From NCBI RefSeq assembly GCF_003286595.3, contig NZ_CP132985.1, positions 1,426,001-1,490,000 on the forward strand: a stretch of DNA of 64,000 nucleotides, written 5' to 3'. The position numbers and the translations under genes are program-made. This document shows positions 44,628 to 53,715 of this stretch, piece by piece; the stretch's first letter is position 1; each line of letters opens with the position of its first letter. The stretch is from Aerococcus mictus (GTDB taxonomy: Bacteria > Bacillota > Bacilli > Lactobacillales > Aerococcaceae). The notes beneath the pieces were generated by a model that did not search any database, had not been told where the DNA came from, and worked only from the letters and a program-made list of their open reading frames with translations.

Positions 44628-44930
44628 ATGGATGCTAACTTGAAAATCGCTAAAGAGTTAGATTGTGACGTGTTGGTTGTAGGAGCTGGTAATGCAGGTA
44701 TGCAAGCAGCAGCTGAATATAGTCAAGAAAACAGTGCACCAACACCAAGGAACCGACTTCAAACCGTTCCTGAAAATGCCACCCCAAATCAAGCGCCCAG
44801 CCGCCCTGCACCCCAGCCAAGTCAACCCCAAAGTCCACCAGTTCGCTATTATCCAAGTGATGATGACGATGATTGGGACGATGACGACTGGGATGATTAC
44901 TGGGACGACGATGATTGGGATGACGATTAA
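44628..44930 (+). CDS. 100-residue chimeric protein: nucleotide-binding N-terminus, Pro-rich linker, Asp/Trp tail
   Basis: Residues 1-30 (LDCDVLVVGAGNAGMQAAAE) form the beta-alpha dinucleotide-binding start of an FAD-dependent reductase, including GAGNAG. At about residue 34 this changes into a Pro/Gln-rich stretch (35-72) and then a very acidic tail of Asp runs broken by Trp and Tyr (77-100). The rest of a Rossmann domain is absent. It looks like a fusion of a truncated oxidoreductase 5' end with the 3' end of an acidic-tail protein. GGGAGG lies 8 nt before ATG 44628, and a good promoter and terminator frame it, so it may be expressed. Function unknown. Confidence 0.65.
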   Translation: MDANLKIAKELDCDVLVVGAGNAGMQAAAEYSQENSAPTPRNRLQTVPENATPNQAPSRPAPQPSQPQSPPVRYYPSDDDDDWDDDDWDDYWDDDDWDDD

Positions 44931-44960
44931 TCCGGTCTAACTGATATTAGCTATAAAGCA

Positions 44961-45013
44961 AAACAAAGCCCTTACTATTAGGAAGATTTTCCTAGTAGTA
45001 AGGGCTTATTTAG
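44961..45013. terminator. Bidirectional terminator
   Basis: AAGCCCTTACTA / TAGTAGTAAGGGCTT stem between convergent genes, with A and T-rich flanks. Confidence 0.85.
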
Positions 45014-45017
45014 TTTG

Positions 45018-45695
45018 CTAATTCATCTTTTCTTTTAAGGCTTGAATAATTTCGACTCCAGCACTGGTCCCAATACGCTCAGCTCCTGCCTCAACCATGG
45101 CTAAGAAGTCTTCAGCCGTGCGGATTCCGCCGGCTGCTTTGACCTTGACTTGGTCACCAACTAGATCCTTCATGAGGCGGACGTCAGCCAGCTTGGCTCC
45201 TGAGGGGCCAAATCCGGTTGAGGTCTTAATAAAATCAATCTTTACTTCCCTAGCGATTTGAGCCAACTGCCTAATCTCATCATCACTTAAATAGCAATTT
45301 TCAAAAATAACCTTGGAAATCACTTCATGGTCACGGCAGAGATCAGACATAGTATGCATTTCTGACTTAACCAGTTCCCAGTCTTGGTCCTTGACTGCCG
45401 TCAAATTTACCACATAGTCAATCTCATCAGCCCCGGCTTCAATGGCCATTTGAGCTTCTAAGCGTTTAGCTTCACTCGTTAATTGGCCTAGAGGAAAAGC
45501 AATAGCTGCGCCGATATGAACGTCCCTATCTTTTAAATACTTACGGCAGGTCTCCACCTGGAGGGGATTAATAGCTACCATACGAAAGTGATAGTCGATG
45601 GCCTCCTGGCAGAGTTCCTGGATTGCCTGGCTAGAGGCATCAGCGTGCAAATTGGTGTGGTCAATCATTTGGGCATAATCATCTAAGGTTTTCAT
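45018..45695 (-). CDS. deoC: Deoxyribose-phosphate aldolase
   Basis: A ~225-residue class-I aldolase splitting deoxyribose-5-phosphate into acetaldehyde and glyceraldehyde-3-phosphate. It shows [48 protein letters not shown], the Schiff-base region [14 protein letters not shown] and [31 protein letters not shown] 45695 follows AAAGGAAGGAAAG; the longer frame overlaps the DUF3800 gene. Other deo genes are absent here. Confidence 0.95.
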   Translation of the reverse strand: MKTLDDYAQMIDHTNLHADASSQAIQELCQEAIDYHFRMVAINPLQVETCRKYLKDRDVHIGAAIAFPLGQLTSEAKRLEAQMAIEAGADEIDYVVNLTAVKDQDWELVKSEMHTMSDLCRDHEVISKVIFENCYLSDDEIRQLAQIAREVKIDFIKTSTGFGPSGAKLADVRLMKDLVGDQVKVKAAGGIRTAEDFLAMVEAGAERIGTSAGVEIIQALKEKMN

Positions 45696-45729
45696 ACTTT
45701 CCTTCCTTTCGCATTCGAACCTTAACAGC

Positions 45730-46428
45730 TTAATCTTCACTCATAAAGTCGAGGTTATTTTTACCCAGGGGAAAGAAGCGCCGTCCCCCAATTCGACAAT
45801 GGTCCAAGAGCTCTAAACTCACTTGGTCAACTTCCCCATTGGCTTCATTACGAGCAATGCGGAAGACCGTATTGGCAAATATATCCGCCACTTGGATCAT
45901 ATCCCGCTCTTTGGAATCCTGGTATTCCACCTGAACATCCGCTAGGCGTCTCTTTTCAATGGTAAATTTAATCTGCAAGTATTCTTCTAAGGAGTTCAAG
46001 GATTGGATAGCTTGGTTGCGGTTATCAATCATCAAGTAAAGTTTTTCTTGGCGGTCTTGGTGGGAATGAACAATGGCCCCTACCGCTAAACCAATAAAAT
46101 AGTTAAAAGTTAAAGCTGGGATCCGCAGCAAATTATCATACAGTTGAAAATTATCAATGACTAAATAATGAAAGGTCAGATCAGTTTCTTTAGTCAAGGC
46201 ATCAAATACCGCCGCCTTCATACCATTAGGCATCATCGATCCCTTAATTTCTTGGTGGATATCTAAATTGCTTTCTGGATGCTGGTCTAGGTATTCCTTC
46301 TTAGCCTGGCGAAAAACGCTACGAACCTGCTTCTGGTCTGCAGTTTCCGCAAAGGCCATGACAAAATAACGTGAATTTTTCTTACGGTCGGTAGTAATCA
46401 TTCCCGATTCATCCACAAAAAGTTGCAC
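45730..46428 (-). CDS. DUF3800 family protein
   Basis: A 232-residue protein with the family start [10 protein letters not shown] and a later [13 protein letters not shown] acidic motif, a pattern compared with RNase H-like nucleases. The family occurs near mobile or defence genes in many bacteria, but nothing of that kind adjoins it here. It lies 34 bp upstream of deoC and may be co-transcribed. The biochemical role is not established. Confidence 0.85.
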   Translation of the reverse strand: MQLFVDESGMITTDRKKNSRYFVMAFAETADQKQVRSVFRQAKKEYLDQHPESNLDIHQEIKGSMMPNGMKAAVFDALTKETDLTFHYLVIDNFQLYDNLLRIPALTFNYFIGLAVGAIVHSHQDRQEKLYLMIDNRNQAIQSLNSLEEYLQIKFTIEKRRLADVQVEYQDSKERDMIQVADIFANTVFRIARNEANGEVDQVSLELLDHCRIGGRRFFPLGKNNLDFMSED

Positions 46429-46506
46429 AGTCTTTCCTCCTTCACTTAAGCCCTCTATCTAGGTCCAGTTTAACACGGCGAGCCCATAAGCCAAAGTCAG
46501 ACCAGC

Positions 46507-48243
46507 TTAAGCCTGACGGTCAAATTGGCTATTGTATAAGTTGTAATAAAAGCCGTGTTTTTCCAGTAATTCTTGATGGCGACCTTGTTCCACCACCTGG
46601 CCTTGGTCAAGAACTAAGATAGTATCAGCTTCTTGAATGGTTGAAAGCCGGTGGGCAACCACAAAACTGGTCCGCCCTTGCATCAGTTTATCGAAGGCCG
46701 CTTGGACAGCTTGTTCCGTAACGGTATCGATCGAACTGGTCGCTTCATCGAGAATCAACATATCAGGATCAGTCAGGAGGATTCGGGCAATACAAATCAG
46801 CTGCTTTTGCCCGGTGGAAATATTGGCGCCGCCTTCTTCTAGAATAGTGTCATAGCCCTCAGGCATCTGTTCAATTAAGCGGTGTAAACTCGCCGCCTGA
46901 GCGGCTTGAATAATTTCTTCTTGACTGGCCTCTGCCTTGCCATAAGCAATATTTTCAGCTACCGTCCCTTGGAATATCCAGGCATCTTGGAGAACCATAC
47001 CAAACAATTGGCGGACCTGGTCCCTAGACATGTCCTGGGTATCAATGCCATCGATTAGGATCTGGCCAGCATCGGGTTCATAGAAGCGCATCAACAAGTT
47101 AATTAAGGTGGTTTTCCCGGCTCCGGTAGGTCCCACAATGGCTACGGTATCCCCTGCTTTGACATGACAAGTAAAGTCTTCAATCAAAGGTCGTTTAGGA
47201 TCATAGGAAAAGTAAAGGTCTTGAATGGTCACTTGACCCTGGCAATGGTCGAGAGTCACTTGGTCTCCTTCAGACTCAGCATCAGCTTGGTTTAGGAAGT
47301 CAAAAATTCGTTGAGCAGCCGCCAGAGCCGTTTGCATTTCGTTAATGACGGCTGAAATTTCATTAAAGGGTTGGGTATATTGGTTGGCATAGGTAAGAAA
47401 TGAGGAATAAAGCCCCACACTTAGCTGACCATTGACCACCGCAAAGGCGCCGTAAAGCCCTACTGCCGCATAAACCATGGCATTTAAAAGCCGAGCAGTA
47501 GGATTAATCAAGGCCCCGTAAAATTGAGAAATTACCCCACTCTTATGCAAACGCAGGTTGATGGCATCGAAACGCTCTTGGCTCCGCTCTTCATAAGTGA
47601 AACTCTTTACCAAGTATTGGTTATTGGCCATTTCATCCATGTAGGCCCCTAATTCACCACGCAAGGCCACTTGTTCTTGAAAATAACGGTAGGTCCGGTT
47701 GGCAATTAAAGAGGAGACAAGCACTGATATTGGTGTTAGGACAATAACAATAAGTCCAATCTTGGCATTAAGCGACAGCATCATAATGATAATTCCTACA
47801 ATAGTCGCCAGACCGGAAAAGAGGGAAGTGAAGCTTTGTAAGAGACCATTACTGAGGTAATCTACATCGTTAATAGCTCGGCTAACAATATCCCCATAAG
47901 CATGTTGGTCCAGATAGGACAAAGGCAGCGATTGAATTTTAAGGAAGACCTCTTGCCGTAATTGGTGGGAGATACGATAGGATAGGCGGCTGGCTAGGTC
48001 ATTCTGTAGGTAAGAGGCCAAGGCTGCTGAAAGAGCTAAGAGAATGAGCAGCCCGATCGCTCGTCCCAAAGCGGAGAAATCAACCGCCCCGGCCGCAACT
48101 AATAAATTCACTGCCCGACCAATTTGAATCGGAATCAGAATTTGGAAAAGTACGGCCAGGGTCGAAGCCACTAAGATCCCCACAAAATAACCCGGGAAGG
48201 CTTTAATATATTGGACTAAGCGTTTACTGGTTTCAACTGGCAT
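46507..48243 (-). CDS. ABC exporter half-transporter, second subunit of a heterodimer
   Basis: A 578-residue fused membrane-ATPase protein (six spans ~1-310). Walker A GPTGAGKTT, Walker B MLILDEATSSID with the catalytic Glu, but the signature reads ISTGQKQ instead of LSGGQ. This, with the partner's missing Glu, is the asymmetric pattern of LmrCD/BmrCD/TM287-288-type heterodimeric multidrug exporters. Its ATG follows directly on the restored stop codon of the partner gene (TAG at 48246-48244), so both are coupled. Confidence 0.9.
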   Translation of the reverse strand: MPVETSKRLVQYIKAFPGYFVGILVASTLAVLFQILIPIQIGRAVNLLVAAGAVDFSALGRAIGLLILLALSAALASYLQNDLASRLSYRISHQLRQEVFLKIQSLPLSYLDQHAYGDIVSRAINDVDYLSNGLLQSFTSLFSGLATIVGIIIMMLSLNAKIGLIVIVLTPISVLVSSLIANRTYRYFQEQVALRGELGAYMDEMANNQYLVKSFTYEERSQERFDAINLRLHKSGVISQFYGALINPTARLLNAMVYAAVGLYGAFAVVNGQLSVGLYSSFLTYANQYTQPFNEISAVINEMQTALAAAQRIFDFLNQADAESEGDQVTLDHCQGQVTIQDLYFSYDPKRPLIEDFTCHVKAGDTVAIVGPTGAGKTTLINLLMRFYEPDAGQILIDGIDTQDMSRDQVRQLFGMVLQDAWIFQGTVAENIAYGKAEASQEEIIQAAQAASLHRLIEQMPEGYDTILEEGGANISTGQKQLICIARILLTDPDMLILDEATSSIDTVTEQAVQAAFDKLMQGRTSFVVAHRLSTIQEADTILVLDQGQVVEQGRHQELLEKHGFYYNLYNSQFDRQA

Positions 48244-48331
48244 CTAGGCTTCCCCCTTTCCTTGGCTATCTGGGTATTGGCTGGCATATATTTTTTGGTA
48301 AGTTGGGCAAGTCGCCAAGAGCTCTTCATGG

Positions 48332-49984
48332 CTAGCAAAGCCGACTAATTCCCCCATGGTCTAAAACTAATATTTTATCGGCATGTAAGATCGAGGAAAT
48401 CCGTTGGGAAACCATAATGAGGGTCTGTTCTTTTTCCAGAAGCACTTGCCGTAAGCGCCCTTCAGTCGCAAAGTCTAAGGCCGATACCGCATCATCTAAG
48501 ATAATCGCCCGGCTGGATTGGGCCAGGGCTCGGGCAATGGTTAGCCTTTGCCGCTGCCCCCCAGAAAAATTCATCCCGCCTTGGTCAACTGGAGTATCTA
48601 GACCCTGGGCCTGCTTGATGAAGTCAGCCGCTTGAGCATCTTCTAAAGCCTGCCACAAGTCAGCATCAGAAATAGTTGATTGGTCCATCTTCAAGTTATC
48701 TCGCAAGCTCCCCTTGAAGAGAACTGCCTTTTGCGGAACTAGGGCAACGGCTTGGCGTAAGCCTTTGAGGGAGAGACCTTCAATGGCTTGACCGTTAATC
48801 TTGATGTCCCCACTCTGCTTTTGGTTGAAGGCTAAGATCAAATTAACCAAGCTAGTTTTGCCCGCTGCAGTACCTCCGATAATACCGATAAATTCGCCTG
48901 CATGAATTTGAAAGCTAAGGTCACTTAAGAGGGGCCGGTCACTGTAAGAAAAATTCACCTGATCAAAAGTGATTTCTAAAGGCCCTGTGGATTGTACCAG
49001 GTCGTTTTTGCTGTTTGGCTCTAGGTCAGACTGTTCTTCGCTGGCTACCGGCAAGGCTAAAAAGTCATCAATCCGGCGGGCAGAAGCAAAGCCTCGGCTT
49101 AAGACCACTAATAAGCGCACTAAAACACTCAAGGCTAAGAAGATACTGGTCATATAGGAAGTTAAAGCAATAATCTCCCCCTGCATGAGGTAGGCATTGT
49201 TCACCAAACGTCCCCCAAAATAAAGGATCAGTCCGATAGCGATATTAACTACCGATAAAGAAATTGGTGTCGCCAGAGCTTGGACCTGGCCCACTCGAAT
49301 TTGTTGGTCAACTAAATGGTCATTTTCTTTCTGGAAGCGTTGAATTTCCTTTTTCTGGTTAACAAAAGCCCGGATAACCCGGATCCCATTAAGATTTTCA
49401 CGAACCACCTGGCTCAAGCGGTCTAAGCCATGCTGGATGCCTTGATAACGGCGGTTTGAATTGAGGGTAATCCCTGTAAAAGCTAGGCCTAAAATAAGGC
49501 CAGCAATAATAAAAATAGGAGACAGTTGGGGGCTAATCAGATAAGCCATAATTATGGCCCCGATGACAATTACCGGTGATCGCGAGGCTAGGCGTAGGGC
49601 CCTGGCCACTGCTTCTTGAATATTATTGGTGTCATTAGTTACCCGGGTAACTAATGAATCCGCCCCCACTTGGTTGAGCTGACTTAAGGTCAACTGGTTA
49701 ACTTGGTCAAAGAGTGCCGACCTTAACCGAGTTCCTACTGTTTGCATAGTGACTGAAGCGTACCACTGACAGACCAAGGCAAAACAATAACCTAAGAATG
49801 GCAAAAGCACTAAAAGCAAGCCCCTTTGCCAAATATAGGTCGTATTTCCTGGATTAATCCCCTTATTGATCAAATCAGCCATAACATAGGGAACCATTAA
49901 CTCCAAGACCGCTTCAATTAGCTTGGCGGAAAAAGCTAGTATCTCTTTTCCCTTATTTTCTAATATCACATCTTTAACTCGCAT
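48332..49984 (-). CDS. ABC exporter half-transporter, first subunit, C-terminus frameshifted
   Basis: A 550-residue open frame with six spans and an ATPase domain (Walker A GGTAAGKTS, signature FSGGQRQRLTIARAL). Walker B is IILDDAVSALD: Asp replaces the catalytic Glu, the degenerate site of heterodimeric exporters. After VLDHG the frame shifts at a run of five G (48355-48351) and ends in ISRLC. Removing one G restores ELVGFASHEELLATCP and continues to TAG at 48246-48244, the usual C-terminus, abutting the next gene. A real truncation would lose ~35 residues; an assembly error is equally possible. Confidence 0.88.
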   Translation of the reverse strand: MRVKDVILENKGKEILAFSAKLIEAVLELMVPYVMADLINKGINPGNTTYIWQRGLLLVLLPFLGYCFALVCQWYASVTMQTVGTRLRSALFDQVNQLTLSQLNQVGADSLVTRVTNDTNNIQEAVARALRLASRSPVIVIGAIIMAYLISPQLSPIFIIAGLILGLAFTGITLNSNRRYQGIQHGLDRLSQVVRENLNGIRVIRAFVNQKKEIQRFQKENDHLVDQQIRVGQVQALATPISLSVVNIAIGLILYFGGRLVNNAYLMQGEIIALTSYMTSIFLALSVLVRLLVVLSRGFASARRIDDFLALPVASEEQSDLEPNSKNDLVQSTGPLEITFDQVNFSYSDRPLLSDLSFQIHAGEFIGIIGGTAAGKTSLVNLILAFNQKQSGDIKINGQAIEGLSLKGLRQAVALVPQKAVLFKGSLRDNLKMDQSTISDADLWQALEDAQAADFIKQAQGLDTPVDQGGMNFSGGQRQRLTIARALAQSSRAIILDDAVSALDFATEGRLRQVLLEKEQTLIMVSQRISSILHADKILVLDHGGISRLC

Positions 49985-50055
49985 AAATAGACTCCTGTTT
50001 TCTTTTTCTTCTCACTATGGTACTCCAATGCAAGAAGCTGGGCAAATTTTTGTCA

Positions 50056-50081
50056 ATAAAAAACGAGTCCGAAGACTCGTC
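50056..50081 (-). terminator. Terminator of the PTS/glucosidase operon
   Basis: Minus-strand ACGAGTC, loop TTCG, GACTCGT followed by TTTTT. Confidence 0.82.
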
Positions 50082-50105
50082 ACTTAAAGGAATTTTTTTA
50101 ATAAA

Positions 50106-50288
50106 TTTGAGCATACGTTCTGCTTTTGAATTTGGTCGTTAAAAAGCCATGGCAACAGCTCGAGCTAAAATCTCTCGCCTAGCGAGCTTCAAACGGCTAG
50201 TACGGCTAACGCCTACTAGCCATATTTCACATCGCTTGCTTGGTCATGGCTAACGATCAACTTCAAAGCGCCACTACTGCTCATAGGT
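50106..50288 (-). repeat. Large nested inverted repeat in the 3'UTR of the glucosidase gene
   Basis: About 180 bp with nested arms: GAGCA/TGCTC, GCTTTTGAATTTGGTCGTTA / TAACGATCAACTTCAAAGC, GCCATGGCAA / TTGGTCATGGC, a local AGCTCGAGCT hairpin, and inner TAGCGAGC..GGCTAGTA / TACTAGCC..ATCGCTTG. It lies between the stop codon and the terminator, as the other 3'UTR repeats do, but its loop sequences differ. Confidence 0.7.
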
Positions 50289-50349
50289 ATTTAACAAAAA
50301 TATTTTATTTAACAGTAAAAGTCTAAAAAGCTTGAAGTCAATATAATAC

Positions 50350-52035
50350 TTATTCATCCTCTGCTATGTTATAAGAAATAATGAAACTTTCATAAGGAAA
50401 TAATTCATAATCTAATTTACGATTCTCATAATTATGAATGACATAGTCATAGCTATCTAAATCAAATAGTTGCCTATCTATGCTTCTTTTATTTTCAGAT
50501 AAATTAGCAGCCACTATCCAATGTTGGTCACCTAATTTTCTTTCATAAAGAATTACATAAGGTTCATCCATCATAAACATATTAAAATCGCCGTCACGTA
50601 ATATATTTTCTTCGTGTCTTAATTGAATTAATTTTTTATAATATTTAAATATTGACTTCTTAGATTTTCGGTCAGCGGCTACATTTATATGTTTGTAGTC
50701 AGGATTGACTTTAAACCATGGATCAGCTATAGAAAAGCCAGCATTTGTATCATTATTCCATTGCATAGGCGTTCTAGCATGATCACGACTTACCTTATGA
50801 GCAGCTTTTAAAAAGTCTGACTCTGAAATACTCTGCAATTCTTTAACAAAATAATCATAATTTCCTTTTAGCTCTACATCCACATAATCTTCTAAGCCAA
50901 AATCAGCATTTGTCATGCCTATCTCTTCACCTTGATATATAAACGGCGTACCTTGTAAGCCATGTAATATAGTGGCAAAGGCCGTTGCTGATTCATAGCG
51001 ATATTTGCTATCATTCCCCCAACGAGAAACAATTCTGGCTCGATCATGGTTATTGAAATACAAAGCGTTCCAGCCCTTATTTCTGAGAGCATCTTGCCAA
51101 TCACAAATTATTTCTTTTAATTCAACATAGTCAGGCTGCTTTATTGCCCACCGTCCGTTAACATTTCCCTTTATTCTATCGATATGCATATGTTGAAAAG
51201 TAAATACCATGTCTAATTCTTGACGTTTTGGATCAACTAATTGGGTAGCATCACTAGCCTTAGCTGCAGGGGCCTCACCGACACTCATCATCTTATTAGG
51301 CGCTAAAATCATTCTATTTAGTTCACGTAAGAATTCGTGCATACGTGGACCATTTTGTTGATTTGAAGTTGAATAATTAACTGCATTATTAGGAAAATTC
51401 CAATCCTTAGATATTGATGTAATGACATCCAAACGCCAACCATCAATCCCCTTATCAATCCAGAACTGCATCGCTTGGTATATAGCCTGTCTAACTTCTT
51501 CATTTTCCCAATTTAAATCGGGCATTTCTTTAGCATAATAGTGAAGATAATATTGTTGTCGACTCTCATTCCAAGTCCACGCTGAGCCACCGAAATTTGA
51601 CCCCCAATTATTGGGTAAACTTTGATTAGGTCCAGCATCTTGCCAAATATAAAAGTCACTATACTTGTTATCAGCTGATTTACAGCTTTCCTTAAACCAG
51701 TATGCTTGGTCTGAAGTATGATTAGCTACAAAATCCATAATAATTTTTATATTGAACTGATGAGCAGCTTCAATTAAATCATACATGTCCTCATTAGACC
51801 CGTATTTGGGATCAATTTGATAATAATCACTTACATCATACCCATTATCGATATGGGGAGACAAATACACTGGTCCTAACCAAATAGCATCAATCCCAAG
51901 ATCAGATAAGTAGGGTATTTTTTCTTGTATTCCCTTCAAATCACCAATACCATCATTATTGCTATCGTTAAAGCTTTTGGGATATATTTCATATAAAACA
52001 GCGTTTTTCCACCATTCATTATTTTTTTCGCTCAC
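50350..52035 (-). CDS. GH13 oligo-1,6-glucosidase / glucan alpha-1,6-glucosidase
   Basis: A 561-residue alpha-glucosidase. GH13 regions: DFVANHTS (101-108), GWRLDVI with nucleophile Asp203, SVGEAP with acid/base Glu254, and FNNHDRARI with Asp331. Val after the nucleophile is the residue tied to alpha-1,6 specificity in subfamily GH13_31, so isomaltose-type or dextran oligosaccharides are likely; a sugar-phosphate substrate is possible because it follows a PTS. No signal peptide, so it acts in the cytosol. Last gene of the LacI-controlled operon. Confidence 0.9.
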   Translation of the reverse strand: MSEKNNEWWKNAVLYEIYPKSFNDSNNDGIGDLKGIQEKIPYLSDLGIDAIWLGPVYLSPHIDNGYDVSDYYQIDPKYGSNEDMYDLIEAAHQFNIKIIMDFVANHTSDQAYWFKESCKSADNKYSDFYIWQDAGPNQSLPNNWGSNFGGSAWTWNESRQQYYLHYYAKEMPDLNWENEEVRQAIYQAMQFWIDKGIDGWRLDVITSISKDWNFPNNAVNYSTSNQQNGPRMHEFLRELNRMILAPNKMMSVGEAPAAKASDATQLVDPKRQELDMVFTFQHMHIDRIKGNVNGRWAIKQPDYVELKEIICDWQDALRNKGWNALYFNNHDRARIVSRWGNDSKYRYESATAFATILHGLQGTPFIYQGEEIGMTNADFGLEDYVDVELKGNYDYFVKELQSISESDFLKAAHKVSRDHARTPMQWNNDTNAGFSIADPWFKVNPDYKHINVAADRKSKKSIFKYYKKLIQLRHEENILRDGDFNMFMMDEPYVILYERKLGDQHWIVAANLSENKRSIDRQLFDLDSYDYVIHNYENRKLDYELFPYESFIISYNIAEDE

Positions 52036-52051
52036 TTGTTTCCCTCACTTT

Positions 52052-52876
52052 CTATGCAATACCTAAGACTGACAGTACAATTCCCAATAGGATGATTCCA
52101 AAAATAATTAGATTAACAGATTTATTTTTAACTTTTAGTAAATAGAAACAAATCAGAGTAATCGATAAAGGAAGTATTCCAACGAAGATTTGATCTAGCA
52201 TTTCTTGGGTTTTTAGAATCGTTTCGCCATTCATGGTCATATCCCAGGTAATTTCTAATTTTACCATTTGACTTGTCATAGCACCGACCATCATTAAACC
52301 CATGGTCGTTGCAGCTTTGGTTAAAATACTAATTAGCCCATTTTCGTAAAGTTTTGAGATCAGTGAAGACCCCAATGTATACCCTAGTTTTCCGCCATAC
52401 CATCTCACTAATTGGACAGGTATATTAAAAATTAACAAGAATACAATAGGAGCAAAAATATTGCCAGCCATTGCTAAACTGACTGCAATACCTGCCGCAA
52501 TGGTTCTTAATACGCCCCAGAATAAGGAATCACCTATACCAGCTAAGGGCCCCATCAAACTTGTTTTTATAGCATTTATCGATTCATCATTAAAATCTGC
52601 TTTTTCAGCATTTTCTTTCTCCATCGACGCCGTAACACCTAAAATAAAAGGATACATAGCCAAATTCGTATTGAAGTAAGCCATGTGACGCACCATTGCT
52701 TTTCTTCTTTCCTCATCATCTTGGTAAAAGTTTTCTAAGAATGGTTGCATTGCATAAGAAAAGCCTGAGGCTCCTTGCTTAGCCGGTGTAACTGCCGCAT
52801 ATAATGAGAAAGAACGCCAGTATAATTGCCTTAATAATTTATTATCTACTGAAGTTACTTGTTTAGAGTTTTCCAT
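52052..52876 (-). CDS. PTS mannose/fructose/sorbose-family EIID subunit
   Basis: A 274-residue EIID protein that forms the membrane complex with EIIC. It shows the family start LLRQLYWRSFSLYAAVTPAKQGASGFSY, FFNTNLAMYPFILGVTASMEKE and MGPLAGIGDSLFWGVLRTIAAGI. The C-terminal membrane segments are present. The gene is intact even though the EIIC upstream is interrupted. Confidence 0.93.
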   Translation of the reverse strand: MENSKQVTSVDNKLLRQLYWRSFSLYAAVTPAKQGASGFSYAMQPFLENFYQDDEERRKAMVRHMAYFNTNLAMYPFILGVTASMEKENAEKADFNDESINAIKTSLMGPLAGIGDSLFWGVLRTIAAGIAVSLAMAGNIFAPIVFLLIFNIPVQLVRWYGGKLGYTLGSSLISKLYENGLISILTKAATTMGLMMVGAMTSQMVKLEITWDMTMNGETILKTQEMLDQIFVGILPLSITLICFYLLKVKNKSVNLIIFGIILLGIVLSVLGIA

Positions 52877-52891
52877 TTCTATTCCTCCTAT

Positions 52892-53272
52892 CTAATTAAA
52901 GAATTGATCTAGCTCTTGGTCTGTTGAATGAGTATTCACTGAAGAAACCGCTTGATTTTTATCATTCATTCGTTTAAATTTCAAATCGTTATGTGAAACG
53001 ATAACAGCGATAATTGCAGCAATTACTGCAACAGCAATTAGTGGAATCTTGAAATATGAAATCAATACAAAGCCTAGTAAGAAATAGATAAATAAATGCT
53101 TATCCCATAGAATTTTTAATAGCATAGCCATCCCAACAGCAGGTAGAAGATTCCCTGCAATACTCAAGCCATGCACAATCACATCTGGAATTTGTTCAAG
53201 AGCATTTTGAGTGAGTTCAGCACCGTAAAGAATAGCAAAGAAAGGAATTAGAGAATATATAAACCATTGCAA
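52892..53272 (-). CDS. PTS EIIC subunit, C-terminal half (frameshifted)
   Basis: A 126-residue open frame equal to the second half of a mannose-family EIIC (PF03609). It opens only at a TTG without a ribosome-binding site. Reading the preceding bases in its frame gives IAYLHYGLWLLQWFIYSLIPFF, which joins directly to the end of the N-terminal half if the A7 tract at 53292-53298 had eight A. Alone it would not transport. Confidence 0.78.
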   Translation of the reverse strand: MQWFIYSLIPFFAILYGAELTQNALEQIPDVIVHGLSIAGNLLPAVGMAMLLKILWDKHLFIYFLLGFVLISYFKIPLIAVAVIAAIIAVIVSHNDLKFKRMNDKNQAVSSVNTHSTDQELDQFFN

Positions 53273-53298
53273 AAGCCAAAGGCCATAATGCAGGTAGG

Positions 53299-53703
53299 CT
53301 ATTTTTTTGCTTCTCCTTGTTCAGCCAATTCATCAAATTTGGTTGCAAATGGCCCTACAATACCCACGTAAATTAAGGTCTTTATTTGTAAACCAATAAT
53401 TCCTAAAGGAATCGCTATAGGTAATACAATATCTACACCCGCCTCCATATTGATGGCAAAAGCAGTCGCTAAAGCCGTTGCTAATCCTGGTTCAGCGGAG
53501 CTAGCTCCACCGATATTAACCACTCCCATAAAGATAGTTTCTAGAGATGCTCCAATCAATAGTCCTGTTTGCAAGTCGCCTAATAAAAGCCCAAGCAATG
53601 GCCCAATAACAATTGGCCGTCCGAGCATGGTAAAACCTAGTAACTCTTGTCCACCAACAGTAATAAATACCACAAAAGCAACTATAAAAGCTTGTAATAA
53701 CAT
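53299..53703 (-). CDS. PTS EIIC subunit, N-terminal half (frameshifted)
   Basis: A 134-residue open frame with the EII-Sor start LLQAFIVAFVVFITVGGQELLGFTMLGRPIVIGPLLGLLLGD and GASLETIFMGVVNIGGASSAEPG. It stops at TAG directly after a run of seven A. With one more A the frame continues into the next ORF, for a total of about 265 residues, the normal EIIC length. Genuine loss, slippage-controlled expression or a homopolymer error are all possible. Confidence 0.85.
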   Translation of the reverse strand: MLLQAFIVAFVVFITVGGQELLGFTMLGRPIVIGPLLGLLLGDLQTGLLIGASLETIFMGVVNIGGASSAEPGLATALATAFAINMEAGVDIVLPIAIPLGIIGLQIKTLIYVGIVGPFATKFDELAEQGEAKK

Positions 53704-53715
53704 AATTTCACTCTC

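Noticed and set aside
48332..53703. Calling the two frameshifted genes firm pseudogenes
   Set aside because: Both shifts are single-base changes in homopolymers, the commonest assembly error, and the surrounding operons are intact.
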